In this document: one piece after another, positions 10,214-21,047 of the stretch
Layout: every line of letters starts with the position of its first letter
How positions within the stretch are numbered: the stretch's first letter is position 1
Origin: Xanthostigma xanthostigma
Taxonomy: Eukaryota > Arthropoda > Insecta > Raphidioptera > Raphidiidae
NCBI GenBank assembly: GCA_963575645.1
Contig: OY754469.1
Span: 44,784,753 to 44,848,752 of the forward strand
Direction of reading: 5' to 3'
Length of the DNA stretch: 64,000 nucleotides
Position numbers and translations under genes: made by a program
Notes under the pieces: generated by a model
Seen by the model: the letters and a program-made list of their open reading frames with translations, nothing else
Databases searched by the model: none
Told to the model about the DNA's origin: nothing

Positions 10214-10930
10214 TTTCTAAATAAAAAAAAAGACTTAGCCATCGGCGAGGTGAACGTTTTCATTTGCTAATGTCTGGCTTTGCTTTGCAAAAAATGAACT
10301 GGCAAAATGTGGCAGATATACGTCGCACGTGCTGCCCCAACGCACAATGCATCTCGCCACAAATGCTTGTCTGGTGTGCGTTGAATACGCAGATTATATG
10401 GGAGCATTAAATGCTTCTTATAGCATTCGCGGCTTGCATCTTTGGTCTGCGGCTTCATCAAACTTCGGTGGGTTGTAGAGGATGTGCAAACATAGGCTAT
10501 AAGAAACTCAGGAGCAGAAGTTTAACGTCACTATGAAGCTAGTCTCCAGACTCTTGAGCATATATTTAATACCCTCTGTATTGCTAGCAAAGATCGGGAG
10601 AACGACTTAAACACCACGGTGCGTCTGCCTCACTTATTATACTCGGAGTCTCATGCGCATGTCCGTGAATGAATGCTCGTCAGTTTGCACATGGAACTAA
10701 GCTGTGAAATGGAGATATCTTGCTCTATTCCACTTACTAATTGCTCCACTACGGACGCGACACTTGCGCACAACGGGTCAAGTAAAAAGAAAGAGCTAGA
10801 AAACAGTCATTTGCTGTCTCACTTCATGGACCACGCTTCCACTTACGGCCACTAGCAATATAGAAGTTAAGTTGTAGTGTGTTATTTGGATCTGCTTTGA
10901 ACGCACATTAATACAAATCTATCGCTATCA
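10214..10930. other. No gene recognised; slightly GC-richer
   Basis: Base composition is visibly less AT-rich than the surroundings, and there are 60-codon frames on both strands, but none has a recognisable motif or plausible splice structure. It could be an eroded retroelement. Confidence 0.4.
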
Positions 10931-11209
10931 TAGAATAGAATAGATTTATTTCTAAATAGCCAAATAGGCAAGAAATTGCCACAATATGTTACAAGTTTCA
11001 ATAAATTAATTAAAATATTCCTCAATAGAGTAAAAACACTGCTGAATGAGAAATTTTTTTAACGCAATTTTAAGTAAGCTAATGCTTAGATCTTTTATTT
11101 CGGCAGGTAAATTATTGAAAATGTTGATCACAGAACAAACTGGACCTTTACTATATAAAGAAAGACATTGTTGAGGAATTATACAATGTTAGAAGAAGCA
11201 TTCACTTAA
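10931..11209 (-). pseudogene. LINE 3' end: Pol C-terminus and tail
   Basis: On the minus strand, without a start codon, the frame reads HCIIPQQCLSLYSKGPVC, then SVINIFNNLPAEIKDLSI, then LKKFLIQQCFYSIEEYFN and a stop at 11006-11008. The series (YSKGP..S...YNNLP.EIK...LKKFL...CFYS.EE) is the extreme C-terminus of many insect non-LTR reverse transcriptases (CR1/Kiri/Jockey-like). Downstream, to about 10931, is the 3' UTR, ending with the aataaatctattctattcta tract common to such tails. The copy is 5' truncated. Confidence 0.8.
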
Positions 11210-11417
11210 TCTATCTTATTCTGTCAACATCTTTGACTCGGCGGTACGTATGTCGTACACACATGATACACGACACACGGCTTATGGCAATAGTGACTAG
11301 TGTTACAGTGTATATTGTAGTTTGTTGTCAACAGTGTTTGCAAGAAGTTTTTAATTAAAATGTAATGTGAGTCGTAATTTATTTAACTCACTCCATCGTT
11401 GACTCTGCGAACATCCA

Positions 11418-12007
11418 TCATATATACGCTAAGGTTAAAGATGTTTGCCTCCCTTTTTAGAAAAAAACCTCACAATTTCTCCACATAAATTATATATCAT
11501 TTTACAGATAATTGCTTGTTCTACTGACATCGACAACTAAAAAAATTATTATTGATTTTGTTTTTGTAAATTAATTAAAATACAGCAACGCTGAACAACG
11601 TCTGCCATCTAACGGCTTTAATTTTGAAACAACGTCAACACTTCGATCTGTCATCTGACCTTCATATTGTAATACAACAGACACAATACTGCATACTGCC
11701 ATCTGACGGTTTTAATTTTGAAACAGCGAGCAGCGCTGAACAACGTCACAGCAATGCTGCATGATGCCATCTGGCTTAGCTCAACGCTTTTGCTACTTGC
11801 GCCTCTATATGACAATTTTAGTAAAATATTTCTTCGATCTGTCACCTGAGCTTCATATTGTAATACAACAAAAAGAAGAACGTTATAAGCAGTGTGCAAA
11901 ATTAGAAACGAATTGAATACCTGCAATCATATTTAAAAAATAATTAATAATAATAAAGTGATAATTATTATTATACTTATTTAGTGCGAATAATTCGGTC
12001 ACACTAG
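11418..12007 (+). mobile_element. Non-autonomous Helitron, copy H1
   Basis: Family of six copies in this window. The 5' end is A|TCATATATA... and the 3' end is a hairpin, gtgcgaataattcgcac in intact copies, followed by aggtcaca and CTAG|T. This is the Helitron layout: 5' TC, 3' hairpin, CTRR, insertion between A and T, no target duplication. In H1 the right half of the hairpin is lost (gtgcgaataattcggtcac). The antisense strand holds a 91-codon open frame (11651-11926) seen in four of the copies. No Rep/helicase sequence. Confidence 0.88.
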
Positions 12008-12655
12008 TTTAAAATATTCATGCACCGCTACTGAGTCATAATGTTTGTATTGACTTTTTTATTATGTTAACAGAAATAAATATTATACTAACATTACTAA
12101 CTTCATCGTTTGAATTGCAGTAGGGTAATCCGTGCCGTCTGTAACTGGCTTAAGTTGTATCGTTCAAAAGATAATTAGGCCTAATAAATATGAAAATGAG
12201 CTTTCCGACTCTGTCTCTCTCTCTCTCGACTTCACGCACTGTTTTTACGATAAAATTCACAACGGCTTGAAGACAATGCGAAATATATCTAAATGATGAA
12301 AAGCTGTTTTAGTAATAAGCATAGCCACAGATGAGAACTTAAAAACAGTCTGAACGCGATAAACTCAAAAACTACGGAACAGATTTTATACGGTTTTCAC
12401 TAATAGAATGAGCGATAAACGAGAAAGGTTTCTGTATATAATTAGTAAATATTTTGTACTATGACGATGTTTCGTCAAAAAAAAAATGTTTTCGTACACT
12501 AACGTGGCTAACGCTGGCCGAATCCTTAGAGATACATCAAAACAATGTACTTTGATAATTCTGCCAATATAATATTTCCAGAACAGTTCTGCATCCGAGT
12601 GAAACCGTAGTAGGTATATAATTAAAAATCAGATTATTTCGTCAAAATGCTAATA
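12008..12655. other. No gene; eroded Helitron-like fragment inside
   Basis: The tract at about 12345-12475 (ctgaacgcgataaactcaaa, ttcactaatagaatgagcg) matches 15535-15665 in inverted orientation and is part of a dispersed short element. A tctctctctctctc microsatellite lies near 12216-12230. Confidence 0.5.
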
Positions 12656-13035
12656 CTAGTGTGACCTGTGCGAATTATTCGCACTAAATAAGTATAATAA
12701 TTATCACTTAAAATTATTTTTTAAATATGATTGCAGGTATTCAATTCGTTTCTAATTTTGCACACTGCTTATAACGTTTTTCTTTTTGTTCTATTACAAA
12801 ATATGAAGCTTAGATGATAGATCGAAGAAATATTTTACTAAAATTGTCATATAGAGGCGCAAGTAGCAAAAGCGTTGAGCTAAGCCGTCTGTTGGCATCA
12901 TGCAGCATTGCTGTGACGTTGTTCAGCGTTGCTCGCTGTTTCAAAATTATAGCCGTCATATGGCAGTATGCAGAATTATGTCTGTTGTATTACAATATGA
13001 AGGTCAGATGACAGATCGAAGTGTTGACGCTGTTT
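12656..13035 (-). mobile_element. Non-autonomous Helitron, copy H2 (5' truncated)
   Basis: The 3' end (minus strand) is intact: hairpin gtgcgaataattcgcac, aggtcaca, CTAG, then T. Homology to the family stops near 13035, after gatcgaagtgttgacgctg, so the 5' third including the TC end is gone. The internal open frame is broken upstream by a substitution and begins at 12814. Confidence 0.85.
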
Positions 13036-13621
13036 CTATCAATTAACATTAATGGATATCAGTTGCAGTTGAACCGGTTAAAGATTGTCAGATCGTATAC
13101 GCAATCCAGACGCATAAAGATGCAAATCCGTTTGTCCCATCTTTAGTTGAAGGCTTGTTTTTTTACAGACTATATCTATGGTTTATATGATCAATTGTAT
13201 TATGCTAACGTAACTAGCAAGTGCAAATTTGTTTTTTGTTTTTATAGCATAAAAATCATTATTATGTATAAGACTATTTTTGATATTCAGAATAGCATTA
13301 TGCACTCACTGTTTGTAACTTCTTTTCGAGATTTTTGCTGCAAAACATCGTATTTTATAAGATTTTATATACAAAAACCGCAAATTGTGTCATTAACTTA
13401 ACAATTAAATTCGTTTTTAGTGTATAATCTATTGAATCCGCTATACTTAAAAGATTTTAATGCAGTTTTTACTATTCAGTAAGTTATTTCCTGCAGAACG
13501 TTTAAGTGTTTAAGTTCTCCAAGGTGCAAATAGAACTGATTCCAAGCTACGGGACTTTTATCTGTAATTAGAAGAAGTATAACAATTAGTTCGGCAAACG
13601 TGTTTTCATGTTTGTGTGTAT
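13036..13621. other. No gene seen
   Basis: AT-rich. The 84-codon frame at 13147-13401 is Ile/Phe/Tyr-rich with no motif and is treated as chance. Confidence 0.5.
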
Positions 13622-13832
13622 TTTTGTATGGGGTATTATAAAACGGTCGAATGATGAGATACTGTTTTAATAACTTGAGCGACTAAATTACTAAGTGAGC
13701 GACTAGAATGCCTTCGGTAATTTTGAAGCAGATATCTTCTTTTGTTTTTACTTTTTATTTTTTTTTCACTTTGAGACTACAACTTAAAACTCACATTTTC
13801 ATGAAGATTGAAAACCACTGCTTTTTTTTGAT

Positions 13833-14128
13833 AAAGGGGTATGCGAATTGTCTCGTAGTAAAACGCGATGGGGCAAAGGTGGAGTTTTTAAAAAAATAAT
13901 TCCGGGGTGAACGATAAACGGGTATGCGAATTGTAATTCCGGGGTGAACGATAAAGGGGTATGCGAATTGTCTCGCAGTGAAACGGGAAGGGGCAAATGT
14001 GGAGTTTTTAAAAAAACAATTCCGGGGTGAACGATAAAGGAGTAATTGTCTCGCAGTGAAACGGGAAGGGGCAAATGTGGAGTTTTTAAAAAAACAATTC
14101 CGGGGTGAACGATAACGGGGTATGCGAA
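13833..14128. repeat. Minisatellite, ~83-bp unit with deletion variants
   Basis: Four incomplete units. The unit contains ggggtatgcgaattgtctcg, gaaacgggaaggggcaaatg, a run of seven A and attccggggtgaacgata. The second unit lacks the middle part and the fourth lacks the gggtatgcga part. The deletion variants explain the repeated PLPVSLRDN in a shadow frame on the minus strand. Confidence 0.88.
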
Positions 14129-14154
14129 TTAAATAGTTAATTGTTTGAATAGAA

Positions 14155-14217
14155 CTGCGTTTTCTAAAAAATGTATATTTAATTGACAGTCAATTAAATA
14201 TATATTTTTTAGAAAAC
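14155..14217. repeat. Hairpin inside the MITE
   Basis: Arms gttttctaaaaaatgtatat and atatattttttagaaaac pair around ttaattgacagtcaatta. The stem is close to 29 bp. Confidence 0.8.
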
Positions 14218-14445
14218 TATTAACGTTGACACTCAAACAAATATTATGTCGCTCAAATATTATGAAGTTTCCCATTTTGTATTTTAAGTAACTCAAATGG
14301 ATGTTTGTAAGTTGCTGTTCTGTTGATTTCTCGTCACGCGCAGTCAGTCGCTCACTTAGTAATACAGTAACCAAAATTGATTATTTTTGTCACCCAAAAT
14401 TGTAATTTACAGTCACTTGTTTAAATACCACCCTTTTTGTATCAA

Positions 14446-14909
14446 CGTAGCGGCCTGAATGACATTAATATTGGCTAGTGTGACTGTTAAAACCCGCTGA
14501 CGCTCTTCTTAACATAATGTTGCTTACTCGTCATTACATTCAGTGATTTGTTAAATTGATTTTAAACTTGTTTTCACGTTTTACGTAAGCTTTATCGTGT
14601 TGTGTCAAGTTGCATACGTAGGTATACCTTGAGGGTTTTGAAAGTCGACACCAATATAGCACCTTATATGAGAAAATTTGTTTTGATGAAGTTTCTCTTA
14701 GTTGAAGTTTGCAGAAACTCTTGTTTACAACTATTATGGTTAACATAATGCGTTCGTCGTATAACTTCCTTCCTGGTATAACTTCAAACTTTGACCCTAT
14801 GTCTAAAACTAATTAAGTACATATGTACCCGACTGAATATGATCTTGTGTCACCAACTATACAAATGACATTTTATCGTACAGAATTTAACACTACAGCT
14901 TATCTAATA
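14446..14909. other. No gene seen
   Basis: No motif recognised in the short open frames here. Confidence 0.5.
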
Positions 14910-15665
14910 CTAGCGGCTCGGCCCGGTTTCACCCGGGTACAAAACAAGTTCTTTTTATATATCGTCGTTGGTTCTGTAATAGCTCTTATGTGCATAGTTG
15001 GCAGATTTTACGTTTTTTAGCTGAAAAGATTCAGGAAACGGAGCTCTATACACTAGTAATACCTCCAAATTAATTTTACAGTAACCAACAAGGGGAAAAA
15101 ACTCTTATGTGCCAAAAACTCCGAATTTAACGTAAAATATTTTTTAAGAAAATATTTCGTCTTAATTAAACATGTATAGTGAAGATAAGTACCGTTAATT
15201 AGTAATATACGTCTCTGAAATTGCTAGTTCTTACCATCCATTGCTTAAAAAAACACTTTTTGGCCTTTCCTGAAAATTTTACTTTTTGCACATAAGAGGT
15301 ATTACAGAACCAATGACAATATGTAGATAGATATATTTTGTATTTTCGGAAAACTCTGTCTATGAAAACGACTACAACGCAGAAAATATGTCTGAACTAA
15401 TAACTTTGAGCAAATTCTACCTGATGTCGCTAGTATATAAAAAACGACTACAGCGCATACATGTTTGAACTAGTAGCTTTGAGCAAATTCTGTCTGATGT
15501 CGCTAAATGGTACGAAAACATTTTTTTTTTTGACAAAACATCGTCATTTTGTACAAAATATTTACAAATTATATACAAAAACCTTCCTCGTTTATCGCTC
15601 GTTCTATTAGTGAAAACCGTATGAAAATTCGCCATGTAGTTTTTGAGTTTATCGCGTTCAGACTG
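14910..15665 (-). mobile_element. Helitron-like element, eroded
   Basis: The minus strand ends acccgggtgaaaccgggccg + agccg + CTAG|T: a CCCGG/CCGGG hairpin about 8 nt before CTAG, as in Helitron 3' ends. The distal part (15535-15665) matches the fragment near 12345-12475. Whether all 756 bp are one insertion is not certain; the 5' end was not resolved. Confidence 0.5.
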
Positions 15666-16741
15666 ACGTGGCAGAGGGACTTTGTTTTGTTTTTTTAATA
15701 TTTTTTTTATTAACAACAAAACAAAATGCGATTTGGCATCTGTGGCCAGTACTTTGTTTTATATATGGTAGATATTTGTTATTATTTTTAGTACTGAATA
15801 TGCTTTGTAAGCGAAACGTTTTTTTAATTTCTAAAATGATTTCAATATGACAATTATCAAATTAATAATATTATTAATTTGAAAAAATACAACAAATTGT
15901 AGCTGAAAATATATTGAAATCAACTATTTATTATTGATGTAATATGTTAATTCATTAATTAATTCATTAAATGACCATTTTACAGTCTAATAAATAAATT
16001 TTTAATCGGTTCATTGCATAGCGAATAAACTTATAACTTATAAACAATATATTTCCATTGTGCTTTTTTTATTCGATAAAGGTATGTAGCCCGGTATATT
16101 TTTAAAATAAATAAAAATCACTAAGAATCAGACTATCTGTATTTACGGTTGAGAAGAATTTATTCAAGTGTTCAAAAGCTTTCAGTATATCAAATATATT
16201 TTCTTTTTTGTTTTGTTTTTCCAAATATCTTACAGTTAAAGTTAAAACAAATTTATCTACGCTTGACAAATTTTATTCTTTATACTTTTAACGCTTTCAG
16301 ACACGATGAAAAGTATTTTAATAAGTTAAATTAAAGAAGTTCTTGAAAGTTTTCGGACAATTTCTCCCTAAAAGTTCGATGATTATACAAAAGTAACAAG
16401 AATAGCCGGTAAACGATAAATATTGTATTTGTACATTAATTCGTTATCATCGTTTTTCTTTTGAATTCTACTTGGAACATCGGAACAACTCCCTTCACTT
16501 TTTCCTGTGTTTTTGATAATAATTGACGACCGTTTAATAATAAAAATTATTTGCATTATTTGTCCTATAAAAATCGATTTTTCAATAATTTAAAATTTGC
16601 CGCAATTTTTCACAATAAGTGAGATGATTTTTTTTGCTTTATTTAATTCAATAATGATTAAAAATTATATTCGAAATTTTATTTTATTTCAAATATCTAT
16701 TTTCTGGACGTTTTATGGTCACTTGGAAATTTATGCAGCCT
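15666..16741. other. No gene seen; AT-rich
   Basis: Very AT-rich, with scattered short frames and no motif. Nothing structural recognised. Confidence 0.5.
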
Positions 16742-17342
16742 TTTTTAGGGTTCCGTACCTCAAAAGGAAAAAACAACCCTTACAGGATTACTTTGTTGTC
16801 CGTCTGTCTGTCAGGACTCTTATGAATCAAAACCTATAGGGTACTTCCCGTTGATCTAGAATCATGAATTTGGCAAGAACCAATGTCTTTAGAGCACAAG
16901 TAAATGGAAAAATCCGAAAACCGTAAATTTGTAGTTACATCACAAAAAAAATAATGTTTTAAAACCGCAACAACATGCTAGTCAGTTCTAATAAAAAATA
17001 AAACAAGCTACCGGTGCGTTTATACAAAAATACTGTATAAATGCACCGTTTATACAGATTGTGCTGTATAAACGCACCGGTAACAGACTCTCGCATACAA
17101 CACGAGACGACACCTAGCCTATCAAATATAGCCACGAGTTACAATACAGTTCGGTAGTCCATCTGGACTCATTGCAATTACACGCTTGGTTGGCAAACTG
17201 ACCACGACGTTTGTCGATGTATGAGGACAATAGTTTTCCAACGGCTAAGCGGGAAAAATCTTCGAGACTCGATTCCGGTGATGAACGAACTATTCACATA
17301 CCTACAAGTTTGGAACCCTCGCACTTGGCCGGTTTTTTTTTG
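16742..17342 (-). repeat. Lepidopteran dispersed repeat (LINE-tail-like), copy 1
   Basis: Carries the tract gggttccgtacctcaaaagg, then gtccgtctgtctgtcagg, gggtacttcccgttgat and, at the far end, ggaaccctcgcacttggccg followed by a T run. The same blocks occur in the same order, inverted, at 59953-60437. I recognise this as an abundant repeat of moth and butterfly genomes; assignment to a CR1-like LINE tail is from memory. A 70-bp MITE sits inside at 17011-17080. Confidence 0.7.
17011..17080. mobile_element. 70-bp TA-flanked mini-MITE
   Basis: The ends ccggtgcgtttatacag-like and ctgtataaacgcaccgg form a perfect inverted repeat. The element is flanked by TA (17009-17010, 17081-17082). The other copy of the host repeat (around 60175-60200) lacks it, with a single TA at the corresponding place. 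TA duplication fits Tc1/mariner-type transposition. Confidence 0.75.
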
Positions 17343-17970
17343 TGTAAAAGGGTAAAGTAAGGTCGTGCTTCCTAAATTAAATAAATATAATATCTTTAAA
17401 ACGCATGATTTTACTATAAGTTAATAAACACGATATTGAACTTATAAATAAAATCTTACCAAGAACAATAATTGTATGAAAGTAAACGTTGCTATAAATT
17501 TTCAAGTAGAATTTAAATTTTACATGTAGGAAAATAAGCGCTCTTGTAAAACCGTAAAACAGGCCTTTTATTGTTGTTTTAGTATCTGAATGTGAGATAA
17601 CTTGTACACGTGTTTCATTTTAATTAAAAAAATCCAAAAAAAACAAAGCAAAAATTATGCTAGTAACGTTTCCTTTGAGGGTCACACTCTATCTATTCAC
17701 GTTTATAATTACCTCTGCTCAGGACTCAGGTGTCCTGAAGTGTACTAAAGAGTTATTTATATATGAAAATGACACCGGTCTATATATAAAATGTTTTTAT
17801 TTGCATTTTTAGATGGCCTACATAAAGAACTAATTTCATTTACGTTCCTTGTCTACATGTTTAAAGAACTTAGACCATATCTGTGGTCAAAAGGATAAAT
17901 TGATTGCGTCGAATTCTTCGCTTCAATAAACTGTAAAACCTCGAAAGTATAAATTGCATCACATAGCTAT
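17343..17970. other. No gene seen
   Basis: AT-rich, without recognised coding or repeat structure. Confidence 0.5.
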
Positions 17971-18870
17971 TAGTCTAAGATCCCGATTTGGATCGATCTT
18001 CACGCATCGTTTTCTAATGATATTTGAATTTTGATAATATTTTAACAAAACTATTGTAGTCCGTGGTGGAAATATTTTATTTACAATAATAAATGTTTAA
18101 CAAAACAGTAAAACACACAAACGAAAGCGTACTTCTTTCACTTAACAGAAATAATAACGTTAACAGAAACAAAACGAATAGTTCTAAATAATAAAATAAA
18201 AGACTAAGTAACAGAGAATATACTAAATTATGTACACAAAATATTTACAACACAGGAACACAACACAAAGTTTTTCAGCACACTTGTCTATTAACTATAA
18301 GTCATTTATGTAAAACCAGATTTATGTAATTGCACTCACTAAAGCTTATTTATTTTCACAGTATAACTGAATAATTTGTGTCGTAATGCCAGAGCACTGT
18401 ATCAACACATGAACAACACGAATAACTGACTAACTGACTCAACCATTCCGCTCGCATTTTATAGCTTCGTCCCACGCTTCTAGAATGTTCTCGTAGTTCC
18501 GAGGTTCCTTCCTTTACATTTATTGGTTTCTCCAGGCTATTGCAAGAAAGGTCGGGTCTTTACCTGCTTTCGATTGTTATTGTTGTCGTTACTAGAAGAT
18601 TCTTACAGAATCCATAGTCGTCCCAATAAGGGGCACGCAACAATATAATGTATTAATAAAGAAACATTGATTTGGTTGCCATTCAATTTCCTGGCACAGC
18701 TATTTTGAATAAAAAATTAAAGTTTAATTTCTTATTAAAAATAGCTGTGCCAAGAAATTGAATGCCAACCAAAACATTTTTTCTTTATTAATACATTATA
18801 TTATCAAAATTCAAATTTCATTAGAAAACTCGATGGGCGAAAATCGAGCCAAGTCGGAATCTTGTACTAT
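17971..18870. mobile_element. Foldback MITE interrupted by an LTR-like element
   Basis: Without the insertion at 18041-18642 this is a ~298-bp palindrome. The left arm is 17971-18040 plus 18643-18716; the right arm is about 18722-18870. Landmarks include gatcgatcttcacgc against gaaaatcgagc, gataatat, ttattaatacattatat and ggcacagctatttt against aaaatagctgtgcc. The intact right arm shows what the left arm looked like before the insertion. Confidence 0.85.
18041..18642 (-). mobile_element. LTR-like insertion (probable solo LTR)
   Basis: 602 bp inserted in the left arm of the palindrome and flanked by atat on both sides. On the minus strand it starts TGTTGCGTGCCCC, has a core-promoter-like gaagctataaaatgcgag, and an aataaa signal about 150 bp later. 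A TG...CA-type end (ggactaca) occurs 14 bp before the far edge. The TG start, TATA and polyadenylation signal suggest a solo LTR of a Gypsy-type element. The 14 extra bases (atagttttgttaaa) argue for caution. No gag or pol sequence. Confidence 0.5.
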
Positions 18871-19248
18871 ATCAGCATTCACCAATCAACCACATGGTCA
18901 AGGCATAGATTGATAAAATAATGTAACAACACATCCTAAAACTCACGTCGCCGCAGGGAAGAGGAGATACGTGAGGCGTTGGATGCAAGTCAGACAGTAG
19001 AATCAACGCGGGTCAGCGGAACCTGCAGTTTAATCTTTTTCAATAAAATAAATTGATTCAATCTTTGATTAACGTCTGATTAGAACTCTTCAATAAATAA
19101 AATTATTTGTCTGAAAAATAGGTCGATAATTTTATTTTCTTCATACCTCGATCGAAAATACGTACTTTCGTCCCTTATAGCAGGGACGAAAGTTTGGCAT
19201 TTCCTCCGTGTTATTATATTAAATGACAGCGGTAACCCTAGTTACGAG
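18871..19248. other. No gene; palindrome-family fragment and a 10-bp-stem hairpin
   Basis: 19056-19140 is a half copy of the hammerhead-like palindrome family (tttgattaacgtctgatta, ggtcgataattttatttt). 19163-19190 is a perfect hairpin, ctttcgtccc-ttatagca-gggacgaaag. The stretch 18950-19020 is GC-richer with no recognised motif. Confidence 0.6.
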
Positions 19249-19739
19249 CAGGGATGTTGCGGATGCAGATTTTTTCACATCCGCGGATGCGGATTTTAAG
19301 AGGCTGACATCCGCGGATGCAGATGCGGATGCGGATCTGTACAAAAAAACTTATGTGTGGCTAGAAAAAAATAAAAAGACAGTAATCCTTATCCTTTCTA
19401 TACTTAATAATAAAGTAGTAAGTAAATTACCTACTATTACTGATTATAATAAATTATTTTAGTAATTAAATTTGAATAGTGGAGCATTATCTTTAATGAA
19501 AAGAAGGATAGCCGCCTTTTCGGGCTCCAGTCTGTTTCGCAAGGGTTCGTATATTAATCCTGGGCTACAAAATAACTGTTCACTTGGAATACTTTCTTTC
19601 TTGTCGCAACCTGCTACACATCCGCATTCGCATCAGCTCCACATCGATTTATGCGGATGCGGATGAAGATGCGGATGTCTAAATCGATGCGAATGTTCCG
19701 CATGTGCGGATGCGGATGCGAATATTCGCAACATCCCTG
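19249..19739. mobile_element. hAT element remnant, perfect 8-bp duplication
   Basis: The ends are cagggatgttgcggatgc and gcgaatattcgcaacatccctg-type; the outer 13 bp are inverted repeats. The octamer gttacgag flanks it on both sides (19241-19248, 19740-19747). Subterminal regions are packed with gcggatgc repeats on both strands, likely transposase-binding sites. The middle has a short frame around FSGSSLFRKGSYINPGLQNN that may be a transposase remnant, but I cannot place it. Confidence 0.9.
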
Positions 19740-19867
19740 GTTACGAGTATAAATACGCATGAGAATTTTTTTCCTCCCGCCCTTCTCAATAGGAGTAAAT
19801 GTCAATCTTTCGTCCATGCTGACAAAAGTACATACTTTTGAGCGGATATGAAGAAAAATCGTTTACA

Positions 19868-19982
19868 CCACACGGGCCTTAAAAGTTGAAATTTCGGCCC
19901 TGCGCGTCATGAGCCCGAGGCGAAGCCGAGGGCATCATGACGCGCAGGGCCAAAAATTTAACTTTCGGCCCTTGTGATTATT
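19868..19982. repeat. Strong GC-rich hairpin
   Basis: ggccctgcgcgtcatga at left pairs with tcatgacgcgcagggcc at right; the loop is gcccgaggcgaagccgagggca and itself can fold. The stem continues outwards through aaagttgaaatttcggccc and its mirror, to cacacgggcc/ggcccttgtg. It is likely a small MITE. No flanking duplication seen. Confidence 0.8.
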
Positions 19983-21047
19983 GAAAAATACATTGATACC
20001 AATATTAATAGACGTGTTGCAACTGTTAACATGGCTACAAGTTTTCTTTTTATTTGAATTTTACTATGCCACTGATATACATTTTATCCATTTTCCTTCC
20101 ATATATTCGATATCCCAAATAAAAAAGGAAACATTTCCAATGTAAATTCGAAGTTGCGACAAAAACAACTGTAATCAAGTTTCGTGAGTGTAAGAATGAA
20201 ATTAATAAAACAAACTCGTCGATCGACGTCACGAAATAACAAATGCTTTATAAAAAATGATTTTATTTTTCGTCGTCAATGAGTGCGTGCAATTAATTAA
20301 ACATAAGCACTTTTGCCTTTGACCGACTCGTAAAATATGCCCCAATGATTATTACTAACACAAATATTTCTTTTACAGGTGAACCAAAAAAATATTCTTT
20401 ATATGAGGCACAATGCAGACACTGGTATGTATTTTTATAATAATCCGTTTTAGATATAAAATGCGTCATATCGTAAAAAAAAGCGGGAAAACATTTTGTG
20501 GTGTTAATTTCAGCAAAGAGAATTCAAAGATTTACATTAAAATTGAATATTTGATACCGATAAACGGGTTAGCATCAGGGCTTTTATGACTGAATATTTT
20601 AGTATTTAGTTTTGTAAATTAATTATAATTTCTTAAGTTACGATCGATAACTTATGGATTCCATTTTGAAAAGAAATATCTGCAAGCCCTGTTTTTACAT
20701 ACGGTCTAGTTTTCCTATATCATAAAATAATAGCTTGCCAACCGCCGATCCGCTTTTCAAATCATTATAAAGTCCGTTAGAAACTCAAGAGATCTCTTTA
20801 TTTTTCAATCTTACATCAAAAATGTACCTATTACTAAAAATAATGTAAATCGAATTCTCAGAAAAAACATTTTTTTGTAAAAACAGCCATTGCTAATAAT
20901 AACGTACAAAATAAAAAAAATCCCCAAGAGCTGTAGAGGAGTCTCAAGCAAATATTTTTTTTGCACACACATAATGGTACACCCCATCGTAATATAATAA
21001 ATCACGCACTAGATATTTAAACTACTATCTGTAATAAAGATTGAAAT
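19983..21047. other. No gene proven; candidate micro-exon
   Basis: The tract about 20150-20275 resembles 53105-53200 (caagtttcg.gagtgta, aaactcgtcgatcg), a dispersed repeat. At 20379-20424 a 46-bp segment lies between tttcttttacag and gtatgt, a plausible acceptor and donor, and two frames through it are open. No flanking exon was found, so it stays a candidate only. Confidence 0.3.

Larger units (their letters stand above)
13622..14445. mobile_element. MITE with internal minisatellite
   Basis: Matching inverted ends: left ggggtattataaaac...attactaagtgagcgact; right agtcgctcacttagtaat...tttaaataccaccc. Between them are the minisatellite at 13833-14128 and a hairpin at 14155-14217. The end sequences are diverged, so boundaries are approximate. 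No coding capacity. Confidence 0.55.

Noticed and set aside
11651-11926. 91-92 codon frames at 11651, 21763, 28109 and 59589 as a host gene family
   Set aside because: All lie antisense within copies of one Helitron family and track its ends. They are reported as a property of the repeat, not as genes.
13833-14128. CRISPR-like array
   Set aside because: Unit length is ~83 bp with no spacer/repeat alternation; it is a minisatellite with deletion variants in an insect genome.
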